A DNA stretch of 64,000 nt, taken from Marisediminitalea lipolytica (GTDB taxonomy: Bacteria; Pseudomonadota; Gammaproteobacteria; Enterobacterales; Alteromonadaceae). Position 1 is the first letter of the stretch; every line of letters starts with the position of its first letter. This document shows, one piece after another, positions 25,047 to 34,082 of the stretch. The stretch is from assembly GCF_001758465.1 (NCBI RefSeq), contig NZ_MJIC01000002.1:1-64000 (forward strand), read 5' to 3'. The notes under the pieces were generated by a model. It was given only the letters and a program-made list of their open reading frames with translations, was not told the origin of the DNA and made no database searches. The translations under genes were made by a program, and so were the position numbers.

Positions 25047-25736
25047 TTATGACTTAAAGATATTCTTCGAATATTTTCTAAAGCCTATCAGTGACGCCAG
25101 TAAAAGCAGAAAGGTTGCAGGTGCAGGAACTGATGTCGGGGGAGTCGGATTGCCGGGGTTTGAAGCAGATTGGCCAAATAACAGATCATCAAATGCCAGA
25201 ATGTCATTTGTCGCATCGAAGGTAACGCTTGATATTAACTCACCATAATCAATAAAACCGACGAATGCACCGCCTCCACCTGTGGATGATGGCATATCAA
25301 TAAATTGTTGCGCATTACTGCCATCTGTATAAGTAATTGTCTGTAGTGGAACAAGGTCTGTTTGTAAACCGCTGACAAAAAAGCCGAACGCGTCTACCGG
25401 ATCGGAAAAAGTAAAGGTAACTGAACCACCAAATACCTCTGTCCAGAAACTCCCACCGGCGGTGGTGTTAAAGCCGCAAAGTGCGCCACAATTTGAGGAT
25501 ACAACAGATCCCCCTGAGATAGTAACATCAGGCGGAATCGCTGACTCAAAATCAACAACATCCAATGCTCCCGCTACTGAAAGAAAATCGTTCATAGCGG
25601 CGACGGAATTAACCATATCGGACAAAGAAGACACACTGTCATCTGCGCCAAGATATGTGATAGGGGTAGCCTGTGCACCGGAAACCAGGCAAGTTGTGAG
25701 TAATACTGCTTTACTTATTTTTCGTAACATTGACAT
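25047..25736 (-). CDS. PEP-CTERM sorting-domain protein
   Basis: The 229-residue secreted protein has an N-terminal signal (to about residue 23, SGAQA) and a beta-rich body with one Cys pair (SSNCGALCGF) and FGGSVTFTFSDPVDAFGFFV. The C-terminus carries the sorting signal: VPAPATFLLLLASLIGF then RKYSKN, a VPEP-type motif with Ala in place of Glu, a hydrophobic helix and basic residues. Such proteins are processed by exosortase and linked to exopolysaccharide and floc formation. No exosortase is present in this window. The gene is more AT-rich than the housekeeping genes around it. Confidence 0.85.
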   Translation of the reverse strand: MSMLRKISKAVLLTTCLVSGAQATPITYLGADDSVSSLSDMVNSVAAMNDFLSVAGALDVVDFESAIPPDVTISGGSVVSSNCGALCGFNTTAGGSFWTEVFGGSVTFTFSDPVDAFGFFVSGLQTDLVPLQTITYTDGSNAQQFIDMPSSTGGGGAFVGFIDYGELISSVTFDATNDILAFDDLLFGQSASNPGNPTPPTSVPAPATFLLLLASLIGFRKYSKNIFKS

Positions 25737-26108
25737 AGCCCTAATCCTTTGAAATATGATGAAATACTATTTTATGAATTTGCTTAAACACTGCTGGCGA
25801 ATTCTATAGGTATACGCTCTTCGCGTAATTAAGTACATAATTATACTTTTTTCGAACGAGCAGGAATCGCGCCATAAATAAATAAAACTTAATATTCAAT
25901 AGTTTGATGTTTTTTTGAGCGAATTACTTACTTTGTCTGTAAAAAAAACTGACATTAGTTTTTGATAGAAAATCGAAAAGGTGTGACTATAAGGCTAATG
26001 CCAAGCCTATAAGATTTAGCATAAAAAGCCTTACAGACAGATGAACTTCGTCCGAACCTTGAAAAAACTGTGCTAGCGATATTTGATAGCGGCGTCGGAA
26101 CTAGAATT
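25737..26108. other. AT-rich region without a recognisable gene
   Basis: This 372-base stretch holds A/T tracts and a small inverted repeat (AGGCT/AGCCT near 26000-26015). No intact open frame with a ribosome site was seen. It separates the PEP-CTERM gene from the YceI remnant. Confidence 0.4.
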
Positions 26109-26624
26109 TCATTGTTTCCTGAGCTGCAAATCGATATCCAATACTACCTCATAAGCCACGCTTTCGTTGGTGGCCCAACTGCCGCTGCCTATTTCGAACT
26201 CGCGTCGGTCGATGGTTGCAGAGCCAGTAAACTTAGCGATGCCATTTTCTTCCTGCCAGTTAAATACGACGGTAATCGGTTTAGTAGTGCCTTTCAGCGT
26301 CAGTTCGCCATGCGCAATGAACTTACCGTCTTCAGTATGAATATTACTGCTCAGGTAATGCGCACTGGGAAAGTCTGCTGTTGAGAACCACTGGCTTCCT
26401 TTGATGGTGCCGTCCCAGTCCTTGTTGTTCGTTGTGATACTTTGCGTGTTAATTGTGACGTCAATCACGCCAGCAGCAGGATTCGCCGGGTCAAAGTATA
26501 TCTTCGGTGTAAACTCACGGATAGCACCGACAAATGGCTGGCCAGCATAGCTGTTGGTGAAGTTAAAATTGTCCGGCGTAGCGACCAGTAGCCAGAGAGG
26601 GAGTATAAGAAAAATTAACGCTAT
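26109..26624 (-). pseudogene. YceI-domain gene remnant lacking a start codon
   Basis: The frame reads IALIFLILPLWLLVATPDNF, then NFTNSYAGQPFVGAIREF, and continues through TLKGTTKPITVVF and RREFEIGSGSW to a stop. This is a complete YceI beta-barrel domain of the type fused to cytochrome b561. A TAA stop stands immediately before IALIF. No ATG, GTG or TTG lies between it and the conserved region, so the original 5' part, perhaps the cytochrome b561 half, is lost. The only internal start would be a GTG that omits the first strands. YceI folds bind long lipids such as polyprenyls. Confidence 0.65.
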
Positions 26625-26818
26625 TTACTACCCGCGATGACAGCTGAATTAAAGGCTTGTTTCGTGTACTGCAAATTGACGTTTTGCAAAAAAGAAGTGG
26701 ACTAAATATCCATCAATTCCCCAACAGCGCTGACTATTGGTTCTGAAATATTTTTCGTTATGTGTCAAAGGTCGTGCATCAACAAGTTAATGTTCAAGCT
26801 CAATAGGTGATGGGGCTC

Positions 26819-27250
26819 TTAAGCGCCAAAGTTGAAATCTCTTTGAATAACGTAATCGTCAATTGTTGTTATTTGTGTTAACCCAATAAGTGGTGGCGCT
26901 CTGCACGAATTGGCGGTAATCGCTGAGTCTTGTTCATCCAAATGTGTTAATATCTTTTGGATGGTTGCAGGCGCTGTAATGCTGGCGATTATCTTGACAT
27001 TCGTCTTTGTGCAAGCCTCGCAAATGGTAATATCAATATTGAACACTCTCTTCAACCTTTGCGCCCACGACATGCTCCGGGCATGGTAAGGCGTATCAGA
27101 ATCATTCTCAAGCACTGCTAAGCGAGGACTATTCTTTCCTCGCTGAGAAGCAGTCACTTCTGTCACGTACATTGGCATTTGCCGCAAATACCCCATAAAA
27201 ACGGGTAAGATTGAGTCCAGGCGGTGGTACCAAAGCGCTCAGTGCCTGGC
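26819..27250 (-). pseudogene. IS91-family transposase fragment with a frameshift
   Basis: The 5' part in one frame reads LSALVPPPGLNLTRFYGVFA then ANANVR, the conserved segment of IS91/ISPps-type Y2 transposases. The following part in another frame contains SWAQRLKRVFNIDI, CEACTKTNVKIIASI and IQKILTHLDEQD, the typical C-terminus. The catalytic HUH and two-tyrosine regions are absent, so the fragment is dead. It is an old insertion scar or the residue of a deletion. Confidence 0.78.
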
Positions 27251-27308
27251 AATATGGAGTGGAGAGTCATGATGAATACTGATGTTGGCTTATTAGCTTT
27301 GTCATGCT

Positions 27309-28253
27309 TTAGCCGAAGCCAGTGTGTTTCCGGCGTTGATTTTGTAGTTTATCAATGCTGACCGATGATTTAAAAACTGTTTCGATACCGGTTATCATCT
27401 TGTTCCAATCACAGTGCGCTAACCCAACCCGGCTCAGGATAGGTGATACGGACTCATCGATTTTGCCTGGTCTGCTGGGATGTATATAGCGGCCTGAGAG
27501 TTCAACTAGCGCAATATACTCTTCTAATTGAAAAGGCAGGCCGTCGGGCATGTTGTTACGCGTGTTGCCTGTAAATGGAAGTAGTTGTTTTGGTTGTTTG
27601 TTCGATTTGGCCGCATTGATGCGTTTTTGAATACTTGTGTGGTTGGATTCTTCAGGGGTATTAGCCAAACAGGCGCGTACGGGATTTAAGTCAACATATG
27701 CCATACAGGCGGCTAGAGAAGCTTCATCTAAGAGTGCCTGTGATTTAAACCGCCCTTCCCAGAAATGACCGGTACAATCATCTTCTTTATTGGCTCGACG
27801 GGCGATGTACTCGTTAAGCAACCGCATAAACCAGCTGATATCGTAGAGTCGCTTACGGTAAACTTCAGCCAGGTTATTTACCGTTTCAATTTCTGCTTTA
27901 GACAACGTAGTCGATTCAGCGTCGTCAATATACCGTTGCGACAACAACATGCCTTTGTAAAGCCGATGCCACCGCTTAATGATATCTTTAGCACTGAACG
28001 AATTGGCCCTTTGTTTATTAATGCGTAAAACTACATGAGTATGGTTGCTCATTACTGCATAGGCACACACGTCAACACAAAACACCTCTGCCAAAAACAG
28101 TAGTCGGTCTTCTACCCACTGCCGGCGATGCTCGTAGCTCTTGCCTTTCTGATTATCTTCACCACATAAATACGCCCGTCGAACACAGCGGGAAACACAG
28201 TGATAGTAAGGGGTATCAGAAAGGTTGATAAGGCTTTTACGTGGTCTGGGCAC
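27309..28253 (-). CDS. REP-associated tyrosine transposase-like protein (Y1_Tnp)
   Basis: A 314-residue, apparently intact protein. HUH motif SNHTHVVLR (about 68-77), followed by the long helical insert, a GHFWEGRFKSQ segment and the tyrosine motif AYVDLNPVRA (about 185-194). The N-terminus MPRPRKSLINLSDTPYYHCVSRCVRR is usual for the group. Such proteins handle single-stranded DNA hairpins and are tied to REP repeats, but copies in Alteromonadales and Shewanella are often found alone. A tandem 15-bp repeat lies just upstream. No end hairpin pair like that of IS200 is obvious. Confidence 0.88.
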   Translation of the reverse strand: MPRPRKSLINLSDTPYYHCVSRCVRRAYLCGEDNQKGKSYEHRRQWVEDRLLFLAEVFCVDVCAYAVMSNHTHVVLRINKQRANSFSAKDIIKRWHRLYKGMLLSQRYIDDAESTTLSKAEIETVNNLAEVYRKRLYDISWFMRLLNEYIARRANKEDDCTGHFWEGRFKSQALLDEASLAACMAYVDLNPVRACLANTPEESNHTSIQKRINAAKSNKQPKQLLPFTGNTRNNMPDGLPFQLEEYIALVELSGRYIHPSRPGKIDESVSPILSRVGLAHCDWNKMITGIETVFKSSVSIDKLQNQRRKHTGFG

Positions 28254-28324
28254 AAAGCTTCACTTAAATTAGAAAAATAGTGTAGTCATTGTGCCAGCAC
28301 ATAGACAAAATCCAACTGGACCTG

Positions 28325-28354
28325 AGTCTAGTAAGTGACAGTCTAGTAAGTGAC
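28325..28354. repeat. Tandem 15-bp repeat upstream of the Y1 transposase
   Basis: AGTCTAGTAAGTGAC occurs twice without a gap (28325-28339, 28340-28354). GACAGT/ACTGTC (28337-28342, 28353-28358) adds an inverted element. TCTCTTTGAGCT is also repeated right after it. These may be REP-like substrates of the neighbouring transposase. Confidence 0.55.
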
Positions 28355-28459
28355 TGTCTCTTTGAGCTTCTCTTTGAGCTTTGAGCTCTCCTTTAAGCTC
28401 CTCCGTTTTGAACCGAGCGCCAAGTGAAAAATCACTGACCGAAGGTAACCTTTATTTTC

Positions 28460-30094
28460 TCACTTTGGCTGATGCTTATTAAGTTCTTGAACCATAGGTT
28501 GAAGATGATTTTCATATTTTCTCCAGCGACCAATAGATTTCGTATTGACTGGTTGTCGCACTTGCACTGAACTTGCCGTGCTAACCGGCGTTGATTGTTC
28601 GAAAAATCGCAAACAATTATCATCCCAATCCAGTTCCAGGTACTCAATGATTTTATGTGCGTTGATCTCAAAGTTCATGGCTAGTTCCTCATATTTAATT
28701 TCCAGAAATCGTTTCCCAAAACGCGTGCGCCAGGCTTCCATCATATAAAGGTATCTAGCATGATGTCTTGCTATCTCGGATTGATCGTATGAGTATGCAT
28801 ACGCTTGGGTAAACAACTGTTTAAACCCGGAAAAACAGGTGTCCATTGGATCCCTGCGTAGATGGATGATTTTTGCCTTAGGTAAAATTTTGAGGATAAG
28901 CGGCAAAAAAAGAAAATTACTAGGCAATTTATCAACAAAATGCGCAGTGTTGCCTCTCACTCGTTTGACGCTATTCATATATGCTTCGCCTAAAAGAAAA
29001 GGCTCACAATTAGTCGCTCGCATTGCTAACTGTGGGGTAAGATCATGTTCGCCAACGGTATTTGAAAGTTGGTTGATACAGTAAAGCAGGTTTTTGAGTT
29101 CTCCCGCTGAACTTATCTGTGAATGTGCGCTAATAATGTGTTCTACCAAAGATGTACCCGAACGTGGTTCTCCAATTATGAATATGGGAGACTCGTCCGG
29201 ATAACCATCGGGGCCATCTTTCAGCCATTCTTCGGTGCAGGTAGCCAGCAAATAGTCATACATTTCTTGTTCTAAAGATTCATCATATTTGATGGATGTT
29301 CGTTTTGAGGCGGCAGCTGCTGTAAATGAATTAAACGCCTCATCCCATTGTTCTAAATCCTCATATTCTTTTCCACACGCATAATGGAAATATGCAAGGT
29401 CATTTGGTGTGAAACAAAAAGACTGCATCAGCGATTTCATTTGCGTGACGTGTTGCTGATCCTTCGTTTTTCGCAAGCCTGACAGTAACCAGTGTGCACT
29501 CGCAATTGCAGGTTGGATTTTAATAATGGATACTAACACCTCTTCCGCTTCATCTATTTTTCCCAAGTACATCAGGCAGGTAGCCTGATTCAGTAAAAAG
29601 CCAATATTGTTAGGCTGTTGATGGGTGGCCTTTTGATACCAATCAAGTGCATCTTGATATTTCATCAGTTTTGAATTTACTAAGCCTACCATTTGCTTTA
29701 AGTTCGGACTGCCGTCATCATACTCAACCGCTTTCTCTAGCGCTTTTTCGGCCTCTGAAAACTCCCCGAAACCCGATTTTAAATCGGCGATATGTACCCA
29801 AACAGCACAGTTTTTAGGGTCGTACTTTAGTACATTGCTAAACGATTTCAGCGCTTCGCTGTGATTGTTCAAAGCATTTTCCACCAGACCTGCTAAAAAG
29901 TTCGCTTGCGTCGAATCGGGATTGATAGACAATGCATTGTTTACAGCCTGTTTGGCATTTTCAAATTGGCCGGTATTGAGCGAATGAAGTCCTGTCTGTA
30001 AAAGTCGTTGAAAATCCTGAATTGTTACTATTTGGTCACTTTTATTCAAAAGTAGGTCCTTTTGCGTGTACGTGGGGGAAAATGCTGTTTGCAT
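28460..30094 (-). CDS. TPR-repeat sulfotransferase family protein
   Basis: The 544-residue protein has about five TPR-like helix pairs in residues 15-260 (LNTGQFENAKQAVNNAL, ALKSFSNVLKYDPKN, ALDWYQKATHQQPNN). A Sulfotransfer_3-type domain follows from about residue 300. The PAPS 5'-phosphosulfate loop is GEPRSGTSLVEHIISAHSQI and the 3'-phosphate region is IIHLRRDPMDTCFSGF. It has no signal peptide. Such fusions are common in marine bacteria, and the acceptor is usually unknown (peptide, glycan or lipid). It lies in the mobile-element-rich stretch, so it may be accessory. Confidence 0.85.
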   Translation of the reverse strand: MQTAFSPTYTQKDLLLNKSDQIVTIQDFQRLLQTGLHSLNTGQFENAKQAVNNALSINPDSTQANFLAGLVENALNNHSEALKSFSNVLKYDPKNCAVWVHIADLKSGFGEFSEAEKALEKAVEYDDGSPNLKQMVGLVNSKLMKYQDALDWYQKATHQQPNNIGFLLNQATCLMYLGKIDEAEEVLVSIIKIQPAIASAHWLLSGLRKTKDQQHVTQMKSLMQSFCFTPNDLAYFHYACGKEYEDLEQWDEAFNSFTAAAASKRTSIKYDESLEQEMYDYLLATCTEEWLKDGPDGYPDESPIFIIGEPRSGTSLVEHIISAHSQISSAGELKNLLYCINQLSNTVGEHDLTPQLAMRATNCEPFLLGEAYMNSVKRVRGNTAHFVDKLPSNFLFLPLILKILPKAKIIHLRRDPMDTCFSGFKQLFTQAYAYSYDQSEIARHHARYLYMMEAWRTRFGKRFLEIKYEELAMNFEINAHKIIEYLELDWDDNCLRFFEQSTPVSTASSVQVRQPVNTKSIGRWRKYENHLQPMVQELNKHQPK

Positions 30095-30224
30095 TGTGAC
30101 TAATTCTCTCAGAGAAAAGGCACTATGTCATTTGATCTCTCCCCACCTGTCCATACCATTAATCCGCACAGAGGTTTGATTTTACACGTGTAGTGTACTG
30201 ACAATTTTTAATTAAAGCATAATC

Positions 30225-30347
30225 ATGCCGAACCGCATGGGCATAGAGTGCCGTCCAGCCACCGTAAACAGAAAGAGGCGATTCGACGACTGGGGAAGTG
30301 GCACGGTTTTAGGTAAACTCGGAGCAGGCGACAGTCACTGTGGTTAA
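30225..30347 (+). pseudogene. IS30-family transposase fragment
   Basis: Forty codons read MPNRMGIECRPATVNRKRRF then DDWGSGTVLGK before a stop. This corresponds to the conserved IS30 segment around the first catalytic aspartate, usually (I)PNR..I..RP..V..R.RFGDWEGDTVIG. The catalytic WEGDT has become WGSGT, and nothing before or after survives. The fragment is too short for coding-potential measures, and it is a clear scar on the edge of the accessory stretch. Confidence 0.65.
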
Positions 30348-30366
30348 ACGGATGTTGAACGCGCAC

Positions 30367-30391
30367 AAAAAAGGCCGCAAAGCGGCCTTTT
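30367..30391 (-). terminator. pckA terminator
   Basis: A perfect 10-bp stem AAAAGGCCGC/GCGGCCTTTT with an AAA loop and a T run on the minus strand, 24 bases after the pckA stop. Confidence 0.9.
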
Positions 30392-30414
30392 GATTATCAG
30401 ATTTTGCGGGCGCT

Positions 30415-32025
30415 TTAAAGCTGAGGACCCGCTTCTACCAGTGCGCGACCTTTATCGTTAACCGCAAATTGCGCAAAGTTTTCGATAAACAGTTCGGCCA
30501 GTTTAGTGGCTTTTTCCTGCCATTCATCAGCGCTATCGTAAGTATCACGAGGATCAAGAATACCGGTATCAACACCTGGTAATTCTTTTGGCACCTGCAG
30601 ATTAAAGATAGGCAGCGTCTGACATTCCGCTTCTTCAATAGAGCCGTCTAAAATACGGTCGATGATAGCGCGGGTATCTTTAATTGAGATACGTTTGCCA
30701 GTGCCGTTCCAGCCGGTGTTAACCAGGTAAGCGGTCGCGCCCACTTTATCCATTTTTGCCACCAGCTCTTCGCCGTACTTAGTAGGGTGCAGCGTTAAGA
30801 ACGCTTTACCAAAACAAGCTGAGAAGGTTGGCGTTGGTTCGGTAATACCACGCTCAGTACCAGCCAGTTTTGCGGTAAAGCCTGACAGGAAGTGATACTG
30901 AGTTTGCGCTGGATCCAGTTTAGAAACAGGCGGTAATACCCCAAAGGCATCAGCGGTTAAGAAAATAACCTTGCTTGCGTGACCACCTTTAGACACCGGC
31001 TTCACGATGTTCTCAATGTGGTGAATAGGGTATGACACACGGGTGTTTTCGGTAACAGAGTTATCGTCGTAATCCACTACGCCGTTGTCATCAACGGTCA
31101 CGTTTTCCAGCAGCGCGTCACGACGGATAGCATGGTAAATATCCGGTTCGCTCTCAGGATCCAGATTAATGGTCTTAGCGTAACAGCCGCCCTCAAAGTT
31201 AAACACACCGTTTTCGTCCCAGCCGTGCTCATCATCACCAATCAGGCGACGTTTTGGATCGGTGGACAGAGTGGTTTTACCGGTGCCGGATAAGCCAAAG
31301 AAAATCGCTACGTCACCGTCTTCGCCCATGTTGGCTGAGCAGTGCATAGAGGCCATGTTATTAAGCGGCAGGTAGTAATTCATCATGGCGAACATACCTT
31401 TCTTCATTTCGCCGCCGTACCAGGTACCGCCAATAACCTGCATTTTCTCGGTCATATTAAACACGGTGAACACCTCAGAGTTCATGCCATGTTCCTGCCA
31501 TTTCGGGTTGCTGGTTTTGGAGCCGTTAAGCACCACAAAATCCGGCTCACCGAAGTTGGCCAATTCTTCCTCGGTTGGACGAATAAACATATTCTTAACG
31601 AAGTGCGCCTGCCAGGCCACTTCCATCACAAACCGTACTTTTAAACGAGAGCTTTCGTTGGCACCGCAAAAGGTATCAACCACAAACAAGCGCTTGCCTG
31701 ATAATTGTTTACCAACCAGTTCTTTCAGGTCGGCCCACACTTCAGGGCTAATGGGTTTGTTGTCGTTGCGAGCAGCTTCGCTGTTCCACCACATGTGCTC
31801 TTTGCTCACCTCATCCATAACAATGTACTTGTCTTTGGGTGAGCGGCCGGTAAACACGCCAGTACTTACTGACACGGCACCGGATTCGGTAACCACGCCA
31901 CGCTCGTAACCGGTCAGGTCTTCACGGGTTTCTTCGGCAAACAATTGCTCGTAACTGGGGTTATAAATTATTTCAGAGGCATCATAGATGCCATATTTTG
32001 CTAGGGTATCGACAGAAATGGCCAT
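30415..32025 (-). CDS. pckA: Phosphoenolpyruvate carboxykinase (ATP)
   Basis: A 536-residue enzyme matching the ATP-dependent family along its length. [12 protein letters not shown] is near the N-terminus, [13 protein letters not shown] is the P-loop kinase-1a motif, and [25 protein letters not shown] carries the metal-binding aspartate. It converts oxaloacetate and ATP to phosphoenolpyruvate and CO2 for gluconeogenesis. It fits with fbp (47617-48585) and with catabolism of acids and aromatics elsewhere in the window. A GGAGG site stands before the ATG, and a strong terminator follows. Confidence 0.98.
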   Translation of the reverse strand: MAISVDTLAKYGIYDASEIIYNPSYEQLFAEETREDLTGYERGVVTESGAVSVSTGVFTGRSPKDKYIVMDEVSKEHMWWNSEAARNDNKPISPEVWADLKELVGKQLSGKRLFVVDTFCGANESSRLKVRFVMEVAWQAHFVKNMFIRPTEEELANFGEPDFVVLNGSKTSNPKWQEHGMNSEVFTVFNMTEKMQVIGGTWYGGEMKKGMFAMMNYYLPLNNMASMHCSANMGEDGDVAIFFGLSGTGKTTLSTDPKRRLIGDDEHGWDENGVFNFEGGCYAKTINLDPESEPDIYHAIRRDALLENVTVDDNGVVDYDDNSVTENTRVSYPIHHIENIVKPVSKGGHASKVIFLTADAFGVLPPVSKLDPAQTQYHFLSGFTAKLAGTERGITEPTPTFSACFGKAFLTLHPTKYGEELVAKMDKVGATAYLVNTGWNGTGKRISIKDTRAIIDRILDGSIEEAECQTLPIFNLQVPKELPGVDTGILDPRDTYDSADEWQEKATKLAELFIENFAQFAVNDKGRALVEAGPQL

Positions 32026-32628
32026 TGCCTTTTCCTCCGTGAACGGTTGAAAATTGAGCTAGAAAAACTTTTCTAAGGCAACGCTGAACTTATTGTTTTT
32101 ATTTTGGTTGCAGGGTCTTTTTTAGATATAACAAAGTTCGGCTGATGGTACAACTGTAGCGGCATTGACGGTAATTAACATTGACATGCATCAGTTGAAT
32201 AGGAATCAGTAAAAACGGTCAATTTTTTAGCCTGATAGTTTTACAAAAACAAATAAAAATGTCCGTATTGGTGACATCTTCAGCGACAACAATTTTGCTC
32301 AGAATTCCAGCCAGGACAATGGATACGCTGGCGTATGGTAAATTAATAAAGACATAACCTTAAATCAAACGGTCACTCCATTGCGCCGCCTTTTCTTTTA
32401 GCTGCCCGCTATGCAGAAAACAATGTAACCGCGTATGCCTGCTCTTAAAAAAATGCAGGCAGCAATCTGGTAAAACCAGTAGTGCCAGTAAAACAATAAA
32501 AACATGAGCCGAAACAAGCATGTGCCTGATAGTACAATCTCAGTACAAATACTGGTCAAATATGCTTTTTTCTGTCAGGTTATTGATGCAGCGGTTTTCA
32601 TTTCAGGTGTCAGCACAGGGAGCAGAGG
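32026..32628. other. 603-base region between pckA and a VOC gene
   Basis: No gene is seen. It contains the promoters of the two divergent genes and a hairpin GCCTGC-N12-GCAGGC at about 32437-32461, with a smaller CTGG(TAAAA)CCAG hairpin shortly after. It is long for a bacterial intergenic region and could carry regulation of pckA or an unrecognised small RNA. Confidence 0.4.
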
Positions 32629-33036
32629 ATGACAGAACGAATCCAAAGTCTTAATGCGGTCAGTGTTCTGGTTAAAAATTACGATGAAGCGATTACGTTT
32701 TTTACCGAAGTGCTCAACTTTGAGCTTATCGCCAATGAAGAATACAAAAAGGGGTTACGCTGGGTCTTACTTCATCCCCCGGGGCTTTCCAGTACCGGCA
32801 TAATGCTGCATCTGGCCAAAACGACCATGGATAAAGTAGCCGTAGGCAATCAGGCCGGCGATCAGGTGTTGTTTGTGTTACAGACCAACGATTTCTGGCG
32901 GGACTACGAGTTTATGCTGAGTAAGGGCGTTAAATTTACCGAAACACCCCGGGATGAAGCCTACGGCACCGTAGCAATATTTAAGGATCTCTACGGCAAT
33001 AAGTGGGACTTATTACAGGTAAAAGACGCCGAATAG
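32629..33036 (+). CDS. VOC (glyoxalase/bleomycin resistance) family protein
   Basis: A 135-residue single VOC domain: IQSLNAVSVLVKNYDEAITFFTEVL at the N-terminus and AYGTVAIFKDLYGNKWDLLQ at the C-terminus. It has the two beta-alpha-beta-beta-beta modules and acidic or polar residues at the usual metal positions. The family is functionally diverse and the reaction cannot be named. It is followed by the SPFH/NfeD pair after 102 bases, probably in a separate unit. Confidence 0.82.
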   Translation: MTERIQSLNAVSVLVKNYDEAITFFTEVLNFELIANEEYKKGLRWVLLHPPGLSSTGIMLHLAKTTMDKVAVGNQAGDQVLFVLQTNDFWRDYEFMLSKGVKFTETPRDEAYGTVAIFKDLYGNKWDLLQVKDAE

Positions 33037-33138
33037 TCAGCAGCTAATTATTGTTACGCCTTGAAACAATTGGAAAGTACTAAGTTTGTATTAGTTGCGC
33101 TAAGCTCAGGAGGTCAACCTAAACAGAGGCTGTAAATC

Positions 33139-34080
33139 ATGGAAGTATTACTCGACAATATCCTCATCCCCCAGTTGTTTATTCTTATTCTGGTGGTGAT
33201 TTTAATTAAATCATCCATCAAATTTGTGCCACAAAACCGCGCTTACGTTATAGAACGCTTTGGTAAATACCAGTCCACCAAAGAGGCTGGATTAAACTTT
33301 ATTGTGCCTTTCATCGACCGCGTTGCAGCCGACCGCTCCCTTAAAGAGCAAGCGGTGGATGTGCCCGAGCAAAGCGCCATTACCAAAGATAATATTTCAC
33401 TGCATGTCGACGGCGTGCTGTACTTCCGGGTACTTGATCCCTATAAAGCAACCTATGGTGTCGACGACTACGTTTTTGCTGTCACTCAGCTTGCTCAAAC
33501 CACCATGCGCTCTGAGCTGGGCAAAATGGAACTGGACAAAACCTTTGAAGAGCGTGACCAGTTAAATACCAACATTGTTACGTCAATTAACGAAGCCAGT
33601 GGCCCCTGGGGTATTCAGGTACTTCGTTACGAAATCAAAGATATCGTGCCGCCTAATTCCGTAATGGAAGCCATGGAAGCACAGATGAAAGCGGAACGGG
33701 TGAAACGCGCACAGATCCTCGAATCAGAAGGCGACAGACAAGCCGCCATTAACCGCGCGGAAGGTGCAAAAGCATCGGTAGTACTGGCAGCCGAAGCCGA
33801 TAAGGCCGAACAGGTGTTAAAAGCAGAAGGTGAAGCGCAGGCCATTCTTGCGGTTGCAGAAGCGCAGGCTGAAGCATTACGCAAAGTGGGTGAGGCAGCA
33901 GATACCGAGCAAGGGCAGAAAGCCATTCAGCTGGATCTGGCGACCAAAGCCATTGAAGCCAAACAAGCCATCGCCAAAGAGTCATCCATTGTACTGTTGC
34001 CAGACAGCAGCACCGAAGCCGCCAGTCTGGTTACTCAGGCCATGGCCATCATCAATAAAATGAACAACAAAGACGTATAA
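33139..34080 (+). CDS. SPFH/stomatin-like membrane protein (QmcA type)
   Basis: The 313-residue protein has one N-terminal membrane helix (10-28). Its SPFH domain runs from about 32 to 200 (FVPQNRAYVIERFGKYQ; DPYKATYGVDDYVFAVTQL; TMRSELGKMELDKTFEERDQ; GIQVLRYEIKDIVPPNSVMEAM). A long Ala/Glu/Lys coiled coil follows, with an end rich in QAMAIINKMNNKDV. Stomatin homologues form large membrane rings or cages that organise microdomains and restrain proteases. The NfeD-type gene 3 bases downstream is its standard partner. E. coli QmcA/YbbJ is the analogous pair. Confidence 0.92.
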   Translation: MEVLLDNILIPQLFILILVVILIKSSIKFVPQNRAYVIERFGKYQSTKEAGLNFIVPFIDRVAADRSLKEQAVDVPEQSAITKDNISLHVDGVLYFRVLDPYKATYGVDDYVFAVTQLAQTTMRSELGKMELDKTFEERDQLNTNIVTSINEASGPWGIQVLRYEIKDIVPPNSVMEAMEAQMKAERVKRAQILESEGDRQAAINRAEGAKASVVLAAEADKAEQVLKAEGEAQAILAVAEAQAEALRKVGEAADTEQGQKAIQLDLATKAIEAKQAIAKESSIVLLPDSSTEAASLVTQAMAIINKMNNKDV

Positions 34081-34082
34081 AG

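Noticed and set aside
26040..26108. Frame reading QTDELRPNLEKTVLAIFDSG as a possible gene relic
   Set aside because: No family could be named, and the frame is short and unsupported.
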